Shown piece after piece: positions 45,161-56,992 of a stretch of 64,000 nucleotides of DNA. The translations under genes and the position numbers were made by a program. The stretch's first letter is position 1. Each line of letters opens with the position of its first letter. Source of the stretch: Jaapia argillacea MUCL 33604 (Eukaryota > Basidiomycota > Agaricomycetes > Jaapiales > Jaapiaceae). The notes beneath the pieces are model-generated. The model had not been told where the DNA came from. It was given only the letters and a program-made list of their open reading frames with translations, and made no database searches. The stretch is from positions 1,369,545 through 1,433,544 of the forward strand of contig KL197714.1 in the NCBI GenBank assembly GCA_000697665.1, written 5' to 3'.

Positions 45161-45987
45161 TTGCCTTCTCAGAAACCATGTATCGGCGTCCTCGGCCCAC
45201 CCATCCTCGAGGTTCTTCCAGCGTCTCCCTCGACGGGATCTAAACTATTTTTGGACGAACACGCTGCGCCGAACTGGTGGAAACATGAGAAGCGCCCCAC
45301 CGATCAAACGCTGATCATGACTGTATTCTTATCTAATCTGCATACTGTGCCGATCACGCTTGTTCGGTTCCACGGCTTGCCCTTTGTCTTCAACCACAAC
45401 ATCCTTGTCCTCTCCATTTCTCAAGTCCTTCAAGCTGCTATGGACTACTCTTTGTTGCTTTCGAGTTTCACCTACCCGAAGAATCACACAATATCCGAGA
45501 TCTGCTTATCGGTATCCAACCGACCATCGTGCGAGCCCACGAGCGCTCAGAGTGTACCTATGAAGTCACTCCAGCGTATGATGACGCCAACACTGTTTTT
45601 TTATGTTTTTCAAATATTCAAAAACGTAAGTCCACGACCAGATGATTTCTCATTCCTCTCACCGTTTGTAAGTACCTCAACAAAATTGCTATCGTTCATG
45701 GGACCGGAGAAGGATTGACAAGGCCCTCCGCCATCGATGCTGGAATGGACGAGGTCTGGATGGTCCGTTATCACTGGGAGTGCCGTAACCAACCCCGGAC
45801 TCGCGCGATGTGGAGCCCAAGCTCATCCTTCTCATCTTCCTTCACCCCAACCCCGGTCGTTAGGCTACCTTCCATAGCTTCGACGCTCGATCCCGAGCCA
45901 AGTTTCCAAGGTGGAAGAAGACCTCCCATGTGGGGAAGAATTTCCCTACTTGACGCCATCGTCGCTCACCTGGTCAGCAACGTGTAG
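45161..45987 (+). CDS. hypothetical spliced gene, uncertain
   Basis: A coherent frame at about 45445-45608 (FEFHLPEESHNIRDLLIGIQ and RAHERSECTYEVTPAYDDAN) ends at a good donor (GTAAGT near 45625) and continues after an intron as YLNKIAIVHGTGEGLTRPSA and RYHWECRNQPRTRAMW. Upstream, the frame starting MPSQKPCIGVLG may be exon 1, but the junction is not resolved. Family unknown. Confidence 0.3.
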
Positions 45988-46254
45988 TGAAGGTATAAGA
46001 ACGTTGCGTCGCTCCAGGCAACGTTGTTTTAACCTTGGGAGTTGGCTTTGATCGTGTTTTCGTCGAGCTGGCTAACGTTCCTCCCCTCATCCCCCTGTAC
46101 TTGTCTCAACAATTGATTATCGATCGACTGAGTGCCCACGACAGCGGGTCAGGGGCTTTGAGCGATTGTTCCTTATGCCTCATGTATCACCTAACGGCAG
46201 ACCAATCCCATCTCGAATGAAAGTGCTTTCCCACATAGATAGTCGGTCTACTTA

Positions 46255-46800
46255 CGCCGCCGATACTTCTGCAGTTCCTGGCCAAAAGGACTGATATGGT
46301 AGGGGAGATCATTCACTTACGAACGTCCAGTCTCGAAACTTCTCGAAAGCGTTAGGATTGCCAACGCGCTCTCCCGCGAAAGTCTTGGCATCCTTTATCC
46401 GCCGTTGCTAGCAAGTTAGACAACCACTTATCATATGCCTGCGCTTTTCCTCCACTTATCACATCGCCGGCAGCTCTGCAGTTCCTGACTAAATGGACGG
46501 ATATGGCAGGGAAGATCCTTCACTTACGAACATCCAGGCTCGAAAGAATTAGGATTGCCCAGGTACTCTCTCCCGCGAATGTCTTAGCATGCTGCATCCT
46601 TTATCCCCCGTTGTGCCCAGCAAGTGGACGATCACACCTGCGCTTTTCCTCCACTTATCACATCGCCGACAGCTCTGTAGTTCCTGACCCATGGATGGAT
46701 ATGGTAGCGAAGGACATTCACTTACGAACATCCAGGCTCGAAAGAGTTTGGATTCAAAATGTGCTCTCTCCCGCGAACGACTTTAGTCTCGTCTTGGAAT
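46255..46800. repeat. three degenerate tandem repeats of about 170-200 bp
   Basis: Three units (about 46255-46415, 46450-46620 and 46665-46785) share, in order, CTGCAGTTCCTG or CTGTAGTTCCTG, GATATGG, CACTTACGAAC, TCCAGGCTCGAAAG and CTCTCCCGCGAA. They are non-coding in my reading and lie upstream of BTB gene 5. The origin is unknown. Confidence 0.75.
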
Positions 46801-47160
46801 GTGTTAGCATTGGCAGTAATTACCTTCTAGTACTATAGTGCCTATGGACGGCATACATCGCTATCCGCCCATTCAAAGCCATTCAGCTGGGCGTCCTGCC
46901 TCACAAGTGGACGATCACTAGTCACTTATACTATGTCTCTCGGCATACCGCGACCGAGGACTTGAAGGATTAACCCACTTTTATATCAGCCGTAAAGATC
47001 AGGCCTTCCGCGCTGCGTGGTCGGTGATCAGCGAATCGTGAAAATAGGCTAAACGACAACAGACCTAGATAAGCATGATAACCCATCGCCAACTTTCTCT
47101 CCCCATTGAACCTCCATCTTCATACATCCCCCCTGAGATACGTCCTACAACTTTCCCAAA

Positions 47161-48136
47161 ATGTCCTCGTCATCCACCGAACCCGCATCCGACTACTGCC
47201 CCAGTTTCAACCATCCAGACGCAGACATAATCCTCCGTTCCTCCTCCAACACCCATTTCAAATCGTTCAAAACCATCCTCTCCCTCTCTTCCCCAATCTT
47301 TGCCGACATGTTCTTAGTCTCCCAACCACCCACTCCATCCACTTTCGATGATCCAGATTCAACCAAAGACGGTCTTCCGGTGGTACCACTGTCCGGCACT
47401 CACTCGAGTGTCAAAGCTCTCTTAGAGTTTTGTCACCCCTGCGAGAACCCGACTCTGAGATCCCTAGAAGAAGTAAAAACCATCCTCGAACTCGCACAGA
47501 TGTATGAAATCGCTTTCATCATCAAATCCCTCGAACCACAATTGTTGAAGTTCGCAGAGAAGGATCCGATGAGGGTATACGCCATAGCGTGCATATACGA
47601 GTTGAAGAATGTAGCGATAGAAGCTGCGAAGCTCACCCTTCGGCATCCCGCCAATGAGATGTTCCCAGGTCGACATACCACCCTCGCTAGCGAGTTCAAG
47701 TTGATTTCGGCGCAGAGCATTTTTCGACTTCAGACGTATCGCGAGGATTGCGTCGCAGCTATGGACATCCCTTCCAACCACTTTCGGAACCTCCTCTACG
47801 GGTGGACGAAACATTGTAATTCCTGCGCCAAAAAAACGAATTCAGGCAAGAGTCGCTTCGGATCGTATTGGACGACGTTTAACGAACGAGCCGTCGTAGC
47901 TCTTCGCGAGAGACCGTGCGGAGAAACGGTGTTGTCCCTTCAGTTACTCGCACCTTGTTTGAAGATGATTTGTGAGAAGTGCCCGGAGAAGACGGCGAAG
48001 GAGATGTCTCTGTATGCGGAACGTTTGGGTGGGTACGTCGATGAAATCATAGCTAAGGTGAGTTTCGCTGAGCCCCTTTGATTGATGTTATTGTCGCTGA
48101 GAGTTTTATTAGGTGGAGATGTCTTTTCCGTTCTAG
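47161..48136 (+). CDS. BTB/POZ domain protein 5 with C-terminal double CxxC
   Basis: 306 residues; exons 47161-48057 and 48113-48136 (55-nt intron). The BTB/POZ domain (HPDADIILRSSSNTHF, LSLSSPIFADMF, CHPCEN) is at residues about 18-120. CxxC pairs are CNSC and CEKC. The final 24-nt exon gives VEMSFPF, a diverged form of the VPLxLDF end of the cluster at 0.3-5 kb. It is the most distant member in the window and stands alone. Likely an adaptor with a small zinc-binding tail; no partner is evident. Confidence 0.85.
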
Positions 48137-48710
48137 TTGGCCGTCAATTGTCAGAGCACAGTTTCCGCGATCGATTTCGTTTGTGTCCACTTGTACGAAT
48201 ATTTGCTTTTGGTTTTCTTCGCTATCTCCTTCTGGACTGACATCTCTTGCGAAGCATTGTACGTTGACGTTCGATCCATCTTGAACAATGTAGCTTGAAT
48301 TACTCGAATGGTTCCCCATCTCGTAGGCATGTGTACGAAAACGTTAGGGTTCGAGCCGTCTTTCTATGCAAGTGTTGTGCTGCCTACCTTGGATTCCGGG
48401 ATGAGCGACAAATATCTTGAGGTAGTGAACGCAGCTTACAGTAATTCGCGGACTCCCAACGACCGAAGCCCAGTGCCAAACCAAAATAGACTGACATGGC
48501 TGCGACGTTAGCACCACACCCATGTTTATCGAGATTTAGCAATAACGTCAACGAAACGGTAGCAAACCGAATTAGAACATTACGGTGATGTTCACAGGAT
48601 GCAGGTCCTCTTCGGCGCGTTGGAACTACTTGCTGAGGCTGATGTCGAACGCGAAGAGACTGTAGCCTTTGCTGAATACGACATTGAACTTGAGTGATAT
48701 TGCGCTGGAG
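48137..48710. other. 574 bp intergenic region
   Basis: No gene supported; short frames only. Confidence 0.35.
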
Positions 48711-51652
48711 CTAAACAGGCAAGGATGGTATAGGCGAGAGAGCGATCGGAGGTGGTGGAGTTGCGGCAGCCCTAGTTTCCCTTCTCCCACCTAATTTCCT
48801 CCATGGCGCACCGAGGCAACCCTTCATTGCACCAGCCCATCCAAATATATTTTTCTGCTTCCCCTCCCAATCCTTGATGGCAAACCAAACGATCAACGAT
48901 AGAACGCAAGCCCAGGCGACCGCCAGCACCGTGGACGAAGCAATGTCGTGCGGCACGAACATCACATCCAGATTGAAGGTGAGGCAGAAGAGTGCCACCA
49001 GAAACAGGACCATCCTAATCGCGTGCTTTGGATTAGATGCTGAATGTAATCAAGGGATACTTGACTCACCCCCACATCAATAGCGCATACGGAATCGCGT
49101 ACATGATGGCCAAAGGTTCAAGACTGCCGTTTCTCCCGACATTTGCCTCCATATATGCCTCCTATTGAAGCAATCAGCCAAGTACGATGTGAAGAACCCT
49201 CGAGACGTACCGCCGTAGCTGCGTCTGCGGAGGACATTGACTGATGTTGGCGGACCAAGACAAGAGCAATTATAATACTTCCTGTGCTGGCGAGGGTTGA
49301 GAGGTAGCTTGCAATCTGAGGAGGCCACAGTTGGTTATCAGTCCGGGCAACATTGTTGCCTCCCAGTACTGAGACATTGACAGCTAACATCACAGTTGCC
49401 TGGAAATAGGCCGTCAAGGACAGCCAAGTTTGGGGAGAAAGAGTTGGTGGCACATACCATAAACGACAACTTCTCCCAGTCCTCTTGGAGTTTTGTCATA
49501 AACCTCACCCAGGGAGCAAAGCTAATAACTCGATCGGCCCACATCTGCTCTAACTCTTCAAGATGAGTGCCAAGGGAGCAGAATAAAAATGGTGACAGAA
49601 TCTTGATGAGCCACGAGCGCGGCCGGTGAGAGTTTTCAACGAATATACTTTGCCCATGGGCTAACCGAGCGCCTTCTTGGCCATGGTTATGCATGAAGCG
49701 AATATTTGCTGGTTATGGTCAGGATAGACTGCGTAGGTCTGGTGAATCGGACAAACCAAAGTAAGTCATCAGTCTCCCTGCATTTATGAAGTCGGTCCAA
49801 CCAGTATGTGAGGAATGATATTTGGATCACCTACCGACAACACAAGCTGATGTCCCCTCCGCAGGGCCAATTTCTGGTAGTATGCTTTATAAGTACCACT
49901 GGGTGATACACTGGAAGATCACTGACTAGGAATATTTTTGACCAATTCCAAGATTATCTTCGCGTCCGCGGAGAGGAAGGGTGAAAGCGATGAACCAGAC
50001 GTGGTTGAGTCTATAGTCGATAAGTTAGCCGCAAGCGAGGGATGGAAACACAGGGAAAAAGAAGAACAGACCAATAGTGGCGTGCATGAGCAAGCCGATT
50101 AGATGTTTAAGGACTTCAGGCGCTACTGTGCGGTGGTTAGGGAACCGTTCATAGTGAGTCCTTCAGCTGTCTCAATCGTCTTGATAATGATGTTCTAAAA
50201 ATGCTACGTTACTGGCAGTTTCGAGGGGCACAAATTGGTACTCACCTGTAGAAATTGAGCACGTACCAATACCGAGCCTCCAGACCTACTTCTGTGGTTC
50301 CATGAGTTATTGGACGCCTAAAGCACAGCACGGGAGAGGACGTACTGATATGGCCGAGATTTGGCTCGCCTTCAAACCCGTCTAGGATAGAACGCGCTGG
50401 GCGCGCTTCCAACCAGAAAAGCGTTTTTGCGCGGGTATTAACGAGATAGTAGTGGACATTATTTTCCACTGCCACGGCTCCTTCAGGTTGCTCCGAGTGC
50501 AGCATCTCCAGCACAAGCTCAACGCCGTCGCCCATAGCAGCTTCTCTTTCGGGGTCAAAGACGTCATTAATATTATTCAGAATATCCTCAAGGGCGGCAG
50601 CAACTTTCGGTTTGTATAGATTTGCTTCTGTAAAGCATTGCTGATTGAATTTGAATCAAGCTATGAGCTAGAATCCAGGCAAAGAACGAGGAACTAACCT
50701 TTCCCTCGTTGTAAAAGTACAACGCACCCTCCGGATGGCCACAAGCTTCCCAGCCAGAGGGAAGAGGACCGCTAAAATGGATGCCGTCAAACTGACAACA
50801 CTACGGAGATTTAATACAAAGCTCACATTTTGAACTCCGTCTCCTTAGGGGGGATTTCATACGTAGGACTTTTGCGCTTTGGTCTACCAAACCCTTCAGT
50901 GAGTTGTTCTTGATGAGGGTAAATTGCTTGACCGACATGGTGATTCCCCTGTCATATCTTGGTACCCCCATTGATGTGATTGGTATGAGCTTTGGTCTGG
51001 TCCGTCTCTGTGGTGTTGGCGCAGCTGGGTTGTTGCTTGGGCCTGCAGTGATTCTGGATGATAGGTGCGTCGCAGAGCCTTGAGGCGCCTGGGGGTCTGC
51101 ACGAGGAAGGGCGGGAATCAAGTTGATCATGGAGCCCGACCTCGAATGGATTTGTATGGGAGATGGAGACCTCTGATTGGAAAGGTGAGAACCAGAAGGA
51201 GAAGGAGGGCGAGATAATGGATGAAGATAGGTTTGGTTGGAAACCCTAGAGCCAGAGGGAGACGGAGCGCGAGACGATGGATGAAGAAGATTTTGGTTAG
51301 GTGTCGGGTTCGGATGAGATGCTGCTGGGAGTGGGGATGGGTATAAATGCTCGCTTCCTTCTCCAGGGCCTTCGACGTTAATATTCAAGCTGGGGCAGAT
51401 GGTCGACACAGTCTTAGCAACCCCATCTGAGGTTGAAAGACCATATGACGACGGGTGAGATTTTGTCGACTTCGAATCTCCAGGGTCACGAGGATCCTTT
51501 CCGATGAGCGAGAGAGCCAAGCGCCTAATGCGACGTTGGATTACCACCCAAACACGAGAGATTAGAGATAGGATCCAGCGTCTGCACCCCTGCAGCTTCG
51601 ATATCAACCAAAGTAAGACTTTAACCAGGAATCGGACAAGCGTAGCCTTCAT
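48711..51652 (-). CDS. multi-exon membrane protein with a WW-like segment
   Basis: The first exon (from MKATLVRFLVKVLLWL; the frame is open to 51841) has an N-terminal hydrophobic/basic stretch, a Ser/Pro-rich part with repeated RPPSPSGS units and the end RPKLIPITS. After introns: PTYEIPPKETEFKM, then a WW-like segment LPSGWEACGHPEGALYFYNE at about 50740, a block ending ELVLEMLHSEQPEG, VHYYLVNTRAKTLFWLE, and PITHGTTEVGLEARYWY. Further exons at about 49690-49120 hold FMTKLQEDWEKLSF and hydrophobic helices; the last (to 48711) has FLVALFCLTFNLDVMF and a basic tail. I know similar proteins from mushroom genomes but no function. About ten exons; exact borders are not all fixed. Confidence 0.6.
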
Positions 51653-52227
51653 CGCGTCCAAGACTGAGTGGTGGAGCAATTCCAAGGAGGATGCTCGCCT
51701 CAGCATTAATGTATGCTGTGATAAGCGCCATGGTCGTTTTGGGCAGTGGTGCTCGGCACCTCGTTCAAGAATGTTTCGGGGGGGTGGCGCTGACCGGAAC
51801 ACCGGGCCGCCGTTTCGCCACTGAAAGTAAGGCCCCCACAAAGATCTAACTATGCATCGCAGGGTAATTTATCAACGAGGAAGACTCTTTCCCGAGCAAA
51901 TGCAGTCACTCAAGGGAGATCAGACTGAAGGAAGGGTAGGTCCATGGCATTGAGATACGAGTGAGGGAAACCCAACAAAAAGACGATGGTGAATGGCGTA
52001 GGTAGGTATTGTAGGAGACTGTAAGACGAAGATTTGGCAGGAAATAGTACAGTACACGCGACAAAACTCTGCAGCGCCAGGTAGCCCAAAATTCCTACAG
52101 GGAGGTTTATTCGAAGGGCTTCAGCAGAGTTCGCAAACAGCATGGAGGCAAACTTCAAAAGATCACCCATCCTTAGGACAGATGAGACTCCAAGAGGTCT
52201 GATGTCGACTGAACAGTGTTTGGGTCC

Positions 52228-53295
52228 TTACTCGGAGGAGAGGGTTGGGAGCCTAAGGTCATGATTTCTCCCGATACTCGACGTCGAACGGACAACATGA
52301 GTGAGACGGCAAACAACCAGTTGAAATGAATGACGGAGAAATCCGTATCCAAGCAGCGAGTATTGGCTAGTGCTCATCAGGAGATGAGACCTCCAGGGCA
52401 GTCGCAAAAGAGTATAGTCAAAGTCCCCTAGGAGTCCAACGTCGCAGTTCAACTTGGTTTGTGAAGCAGTGCCGGGACTCATCGAGGACCAAGCTGCGCC
52501 GAGGATTGAGATTCGAGAAAAGACGTCGTGGCGCCCACTTTGCGGAGACGAACTGTTGGGGGGAAACGACGTAGACAGGAAGGGCACGATGGCCATTTGA
52601 TTTCCAGATAAAACACTCCTGGGGCAGTCCCGCGGGCGAACCTCACTATCGGACCAGGATCCACGGCTCCCCAGAACTTGCCACCTGTTAACACCGCGAG
52701 AAGGAGCGGCAACTAACACCTTCCGCAAGCAGGTTTCACGCGTGCGACCATCAAAGTCGGTCCCGAGCCTCAGATCTGGTGAAGAGGTTGCCAGGACTCT
52801 CACCGACATCTGGGCGCCAAGGGCGACCCGTGGCGATAGATTGGACACCATGGGTGCGAGGGAAAGCAAACGCTGAGCTACGAACGACGCCAAGGTTGGA
52901 TAACGAGATGAGAAGTACAGAAAAGCTGAAAGCCCAGGGTATTCGGCCACCGAGATCCACGAAGAAATCGTCGCCAAGGTTCCAGAGGAAACGCTGCTTA
53001 TGCGTAACGGGAGACCGGGATGTCGACGATGGGGTTCTTGACAACAACAGAGTGGACAGGAGCTGTGGGTTGAAAGCCCTACCCAAAGTTGCGTCAAGAG
53101 TCCGAGTGGATGAAATGGCGACAAGCATGACAGATCTACCACCATATTGTTAGACCCCACGAAAAAAATTGCTGCCCTGCCTTGTCTAGATATTTGATCT
53201 CCCAGCAACACCGCGGAAAGCAACGGCAACGTCCATACGGCAATCCCATAACACTCACCAAGCAAGTCATAAGGAGTTTCATAGATCCCGAGCAC
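52228..53295 (-). CDS. hypothetical protein, weak
   Basis: A 355-codon frame with no recognised domain. Overlapping frames on the same strand are also long, and the sequence is Ser/Leu-rich, as shadow frames often are. A hydrophobic frame at 51910-52170 may belong to it or be separate. Reported because a frame this long is uncommon by chance. Confidence 0.25.
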   Translation of the reverse strand: MLGIYETPYDLLGECYGIAVWTLPLLSAVLLGDQISRQGRAAIFFVGSNNMVVDLSCLSPFHPLGLLTQLWVGLSTHSSCPLCCCQEPHRRHPGLPLRISSVSSGTLATISSWISVAEYPGLSAFLYFSSRYPTLASFVAQRLLSLAPMVSNLSPRVALGAQMSVRVLATSSPDLRLGTDFDGRTRETCLRKVLVAAPSRGVNRWQVLGSRGSWSDSEVRPRDCPRSVLSGNQMAIVPFLSTSFPPNSSSPQSGRHDVFSRISILGAAWSSMSPGTASQTKLNCDVGLLGDFDYTLLRLPWRSHLLMSTSQYSLLGYGFLRHSFQLVVCRLTHVVRSTSSIGRNHDLRLPTLSSE

Positions 53296-53665
53296 GAAAG
53301 TTTTCTGCGTGCAGTTCGGTCCTGCCCTCCGACGCGCCTCCGAGATCCCAAACGATGCTCAACAGAGATTCACCATGCAGTAACCTAAGCCGACAAACAT
53401 CAGGTTTCTATGCCACGACTTTCCAAGCAAGTTTTGTGTCCAAGACAGAAGTCAAACGCGACAGAAACAAGGGCAAGAATTGAAGAAAACAGACGCCAAG
53501 TCTGAATCGTGGAAATAGAACGGGGTTCCGGGTTGCCTTCCCAAACCTATCAGGATGAGCCATGCCGTGGATAAATGTGGTGCTCGTAATCCACAGACTT
53601 CACTCCCTTCCACATCCTTCCCAACCTTTCCCAGCGCCTTTCGAAGCTGAGAGCTTGTCAGCTCG

Positions 53666-54761
53666 ATGGCGGTATCAGACAAAGAGGCTCAACTCCCAGC
53701 TCCTGTCTCTTCGCCCTCGACGGTGGACGGTGGCGATGGCCGGTATGGCAGGCGTTCGGAGAGCTGGTTATCGACGGAGTATCTCAGGAACTATGTGATG
53801 ACTTCTGTGCATCCAGACCAGTGTACGCCGCCCCTCGTAGCATATTGCTTCATGACCGGGTTCATGTGAGTTTGTTACCCTATGTCTCTACACGGTTTCA
53901 ACATATGATCGACGGACATCACTGATCTTTTTTCTCTATCAGTGATGCTGTCGGATTTACTGCGATATTCGTATGGTGTGGTTTCCAAACTGGTAACTCT
54001 GTCCAGGTACGATAAACCCTCATCCATCCACCCCTCTTCAACCCAACCCAACCAACTCTTTCCGCCATCCAGCTCGCCCTAGCCCTCGCCCGTCTCTTCC
54101 AAGGTCCCCCAGGCCAACGGGACTTCTCCTTCCACATAGCCGACAAACAAGCTCTCACCTCCCTCATCACCTTCATCCTCGGTGCCTCCGTCGGTCGAAT
54201 CGGCGACCACATGGGTTCCAAGACTCGCTTATGGCTCTTCCTAGGAACGATGATCCAAGCACTGTTCACAATGGCTGCTGCATTATGTGTGTGGAAGAGT
54301 GGTCAGGGTAGCTTTGCGGAGCTTAGGGGAGACCCGGCTTGGACGACTCCTTTGACTTTTGTCGCCGTTGGGTTTATGAGTGCTAGTCTGGGGTTACAAG
54401 GGATCATGGGGAAGAGGGTCAATGGGCAGTATGCTACCACCAGTGCGTCCACTTATCATTTGGTCGTGGGACTGGTATGCTGATATCGTTCGATAAAGTT
54501 GTGCTTACCACCATCTGGTGTGAGTTGATGGCGGATCCGAAGCTGTTCAACCTTCGTGCATGGGTCGTCTCCCGAGATCATAAGCTCATCGCCATTGTGT
54601 CCCTCTTCATTGGAGGTTTCGCCGGGCGTGCGCTCATCGAAGCTATCGGCGCCGCTGGTACGTTGGGTGTTGGGTGTGGTCTGAGAACATTAATTGCTAT
54701 TGGGTGGTTGTTCGTCCCCGAGAAGAAACCCGCGGTTAAACCTGGTGTTGGTAACAAGTGA
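53666..54761 (+). CDS. DUF1275 (YoaK-like) membrane protein
   Basis: 298 residues; exons 53666-53865, 53943-54006, 54073-54442 and 54499-54761 (total 897 nt). Family features: CFMTGFIDAVGF in the first membrane helix, FQTGNSVQLAL, then ITFILGASVGRIG, a helix around FTMAAALCVW, FMSASLGLQGI and QYATTIVLTTIWCELMADP across the last intron, and a final helix pair. About six membrane segments. DUF1275 proteins occur in bacteria and fungi; transport is suspected but no substrate is established. The acceptor of each intron was set by this family match. Confidence 0.85.
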
Positions 54762-55696
54762 GCCTCGGTTTCGATGGGATAGAGATTGACTTTCTTGGAC
54801 GAGTTGGACGTCGCCGAGCTTTGCCCGCTATCGAGTTTCTGACATAGATTACGTTCGTAGACTTGTTGTACTTGCCGTTTTGCCGTTTAATCCGAGGTTA
54901 AGGACCTTAATGCCAGCTAAACGAGTCTACCGTTGATGGATATGGCTCGTGATCAGTATATGAGGCGAGATGAGACGATGACGGAAGATCCATTCGAGAC
55001 GGAAACATGAATACATTGTAACATTGGATAGCATACAGCCCGTGCCTCGTCCCCGCCCCAACGAAGCAACCAAAACCCGATCCCACATCGCAAAACAATT
55101 GTACCATCTCAGGTAAGGAAAGCCACTCCACCTCGAGACGAGACAAAGGAAGTGCACTCCAGCTAGAGACGCCCTCGTGAAAAGATGGTCTGGGACAAGC
55201 AGTAGACTCCTGCGAGAGATGAAAATGAACATCACAGGGGGACAATAATGCGAGTCCGAGAAATGAGTGAGGAAAAAAAGTGAGGATTGGTGGGTTTATA
55301 TATAGTTTGGGGTCCGTGGGAGTGATCGGGAACCAAGGGTGGGACCTGCGCATGGACCATGGACCATCATCGTTTCCCTGAGTCCATCCTTCGGCCTTTG
55401 CGCTACAACCACTGGCTTTCTTCTCTACCCATCTCGTTTCCTTGAATCAAGACGCCAGAGAAATGCGAGCAGCCCATATCGTCGGATGATATCCTAGGCC
55501 TTAGAACGTCCATCTACGCCTCAGTTTGGGACACCTGACCGTCATTTAGCTCTCCGATCATCGACGTTGTCGGACCTTCTACACCTCCACTCAATCTTTC
55601 TGAAGTTACAGTATAAGCAATGCTTGATTTACGGCGAGACATGCTTCATTCATCATTCCCCTCCTTTCCCCAGTCGCTAAAGACGAACCCCTGAAC
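54762..55696. other. 935 bp intergenic region
   Basis: Between convergent genes. Minus-strand frames at 54907-55353 overlap in two frames and lack homology. Nothing else seen. Confidence 0.35.
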
Positions 55697-56204
55697 CTAC
55701 AACTTGCCTTCCTTTATCAACTCCTCGACCTTCTTGATCGACTGTTCCACGCCACCCCCAGCGATCTTGACCCAGTTTTTGGTTAACTCTCTCTCTTCTT
55801 CTGACCCAGGTTGCACCCCAGGCTCCGTCCTGTTGAATGAGTATGTGAGGAGGAGTCGGCCTTGTTCATCGGTACTAATGATGTTGTACACCTCGTGAAT
55901 ATCTTCCCTAGCTTTGAAGTGCACCTGTATCACCCCGATAATTGAGTCCTTTAAGTCTCCATCTGAAGTGAATCGTGATACTCACCCAAGTTGGCTCGAC
56001 AAAGGTGATGTCCTCCGTCATGATCGTGCCCGTCGTAGTGACAGCTCTCCTGACTAACCCGTTCTCATGCTCAGAAATCACTGTGGATTCTTTGAAGGCT
56101 CCAATGAAGCCGATGGGGTTACGAGCTTTGATTTTGAGACCTTCCCAAAGTTGGCTCTGCGAGATGTTGGGCGGAACGGTGCGAGTGGCTGCAGTCGTGA
56201 TCAT
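55697..56204 (-). CDS. AtaL/DUF1857-like protein, type B (intact)
   Basis: 148 residues; exons 55986-56204 and 55697-55924 (61-nt intron). MITTAATRTVPPN start, LWEGLKIKARNPIGFIGAF, ENGLVRRAVTTTGT, and an exon 2 ending VEELIKEGKL. The only type B copy in the window without a visible lesion. START-like small ligand-binding fold expected; the ligand is unknown. A type A gene lies upstream at 56489-56992 in the same direction, so the A-B order of the other cluster is kept, reversed as a whole. Confidence 0.85.
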
Positions 56205-56266
56205 TGTGGGTTTCGTTGGTTGGGATGGATTTGATGGAGCACCAGGACGACAGTACATCTGAGGCC

Positions 56267-56272
56267 TTTATA
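56267..56272 (-). promoter_or_regulatory. TATA box of type B gene at 56204
   Basis: TATAAA on the minus strand, 63 bp before the ATG, in the same context as the other type B genes. Confidence 0.6.
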
Positions 56273-56488
56273 CAGAGCACCACTCGCTTGCTTGTTTGAA
56301 ACCCGATTGTCGTCATCATCCCCATTTCAGGTTGCTGACGGAGGTGACGATTCATCCACGTTTAATGTCTTAGCAAGTCACTAAATGGACCGTTAAGCTT
56401 CGATGTCTTGGTGTGCAGGTGGTACAATGGAATACAATCAAACCCACGTCGTAGTCGGTTCTATCGACATCCTATGACTAACCCAAGA

Positions 56489-56992
56489 TTAGACCTTGAT
56501 ATCGTCAACAATCTTGATAGCATTGTCCACAGCACTGTTCACCATCCCCTCGTACTGCACTGCCATCTGCTTATCCTGCTCTGACCCTGCCTCGACATCA
56601 GGACGAATCCAATGGAATGTGAAGGTGACATAGTTGACGCCCTCCTTATCGGAGCTCAAGATGACGGTCACCTCCGAGCCGCTGTCGTGCCATTTTGCTT
56701 TGTACTACCAACAAAAGAAGATCGTTGTTCAGATCGTCGCAGGTGGAATGGGGAATGAACTACATACCCAAGTAGGCGTGAAAAGAGTCACCGTCTGTGT
56801 CTCTTCCTTCCCCATCCTCACAAACTTCCTCACTAACTCCGTTCCGTCTTCGTTCTCGGACAAGATGGTGTTCTCAGTGATTCCCCCAACCCCAACAGGG
56901 TTCCTAGCGATACGTTTGATGGCTGACCAAGCTTGGGCTTTAGTGGCAGGTGGGGGGATAACTCGGGTGGCGGATACGGCGTAGTTGACCAT
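56489..56992 (-). CDS. AtaL/DUF1857-like protein, type A
   Basis: 146 residues; exons 56768-56992 and 56489-56704 (63-nt intron). MVNYAVSATRVIPPPAT start, then AWSAIKRIARNPVGVGG, ENTILSENEDGTELVRK, and an exon 2 with VILSSDKEGVNYVTFTFHWI. Slightly diverged from the 11-22 kb copies (VGVGG in place of VGFGG). Exon sizes are identical to the other intact type A genes. Confidence 0.85.

Noticed and set aside
54907-55353. Overlapping minus-strand frames
   Set aside because: Two frames of similar length overlap, neither with homology or splice support.
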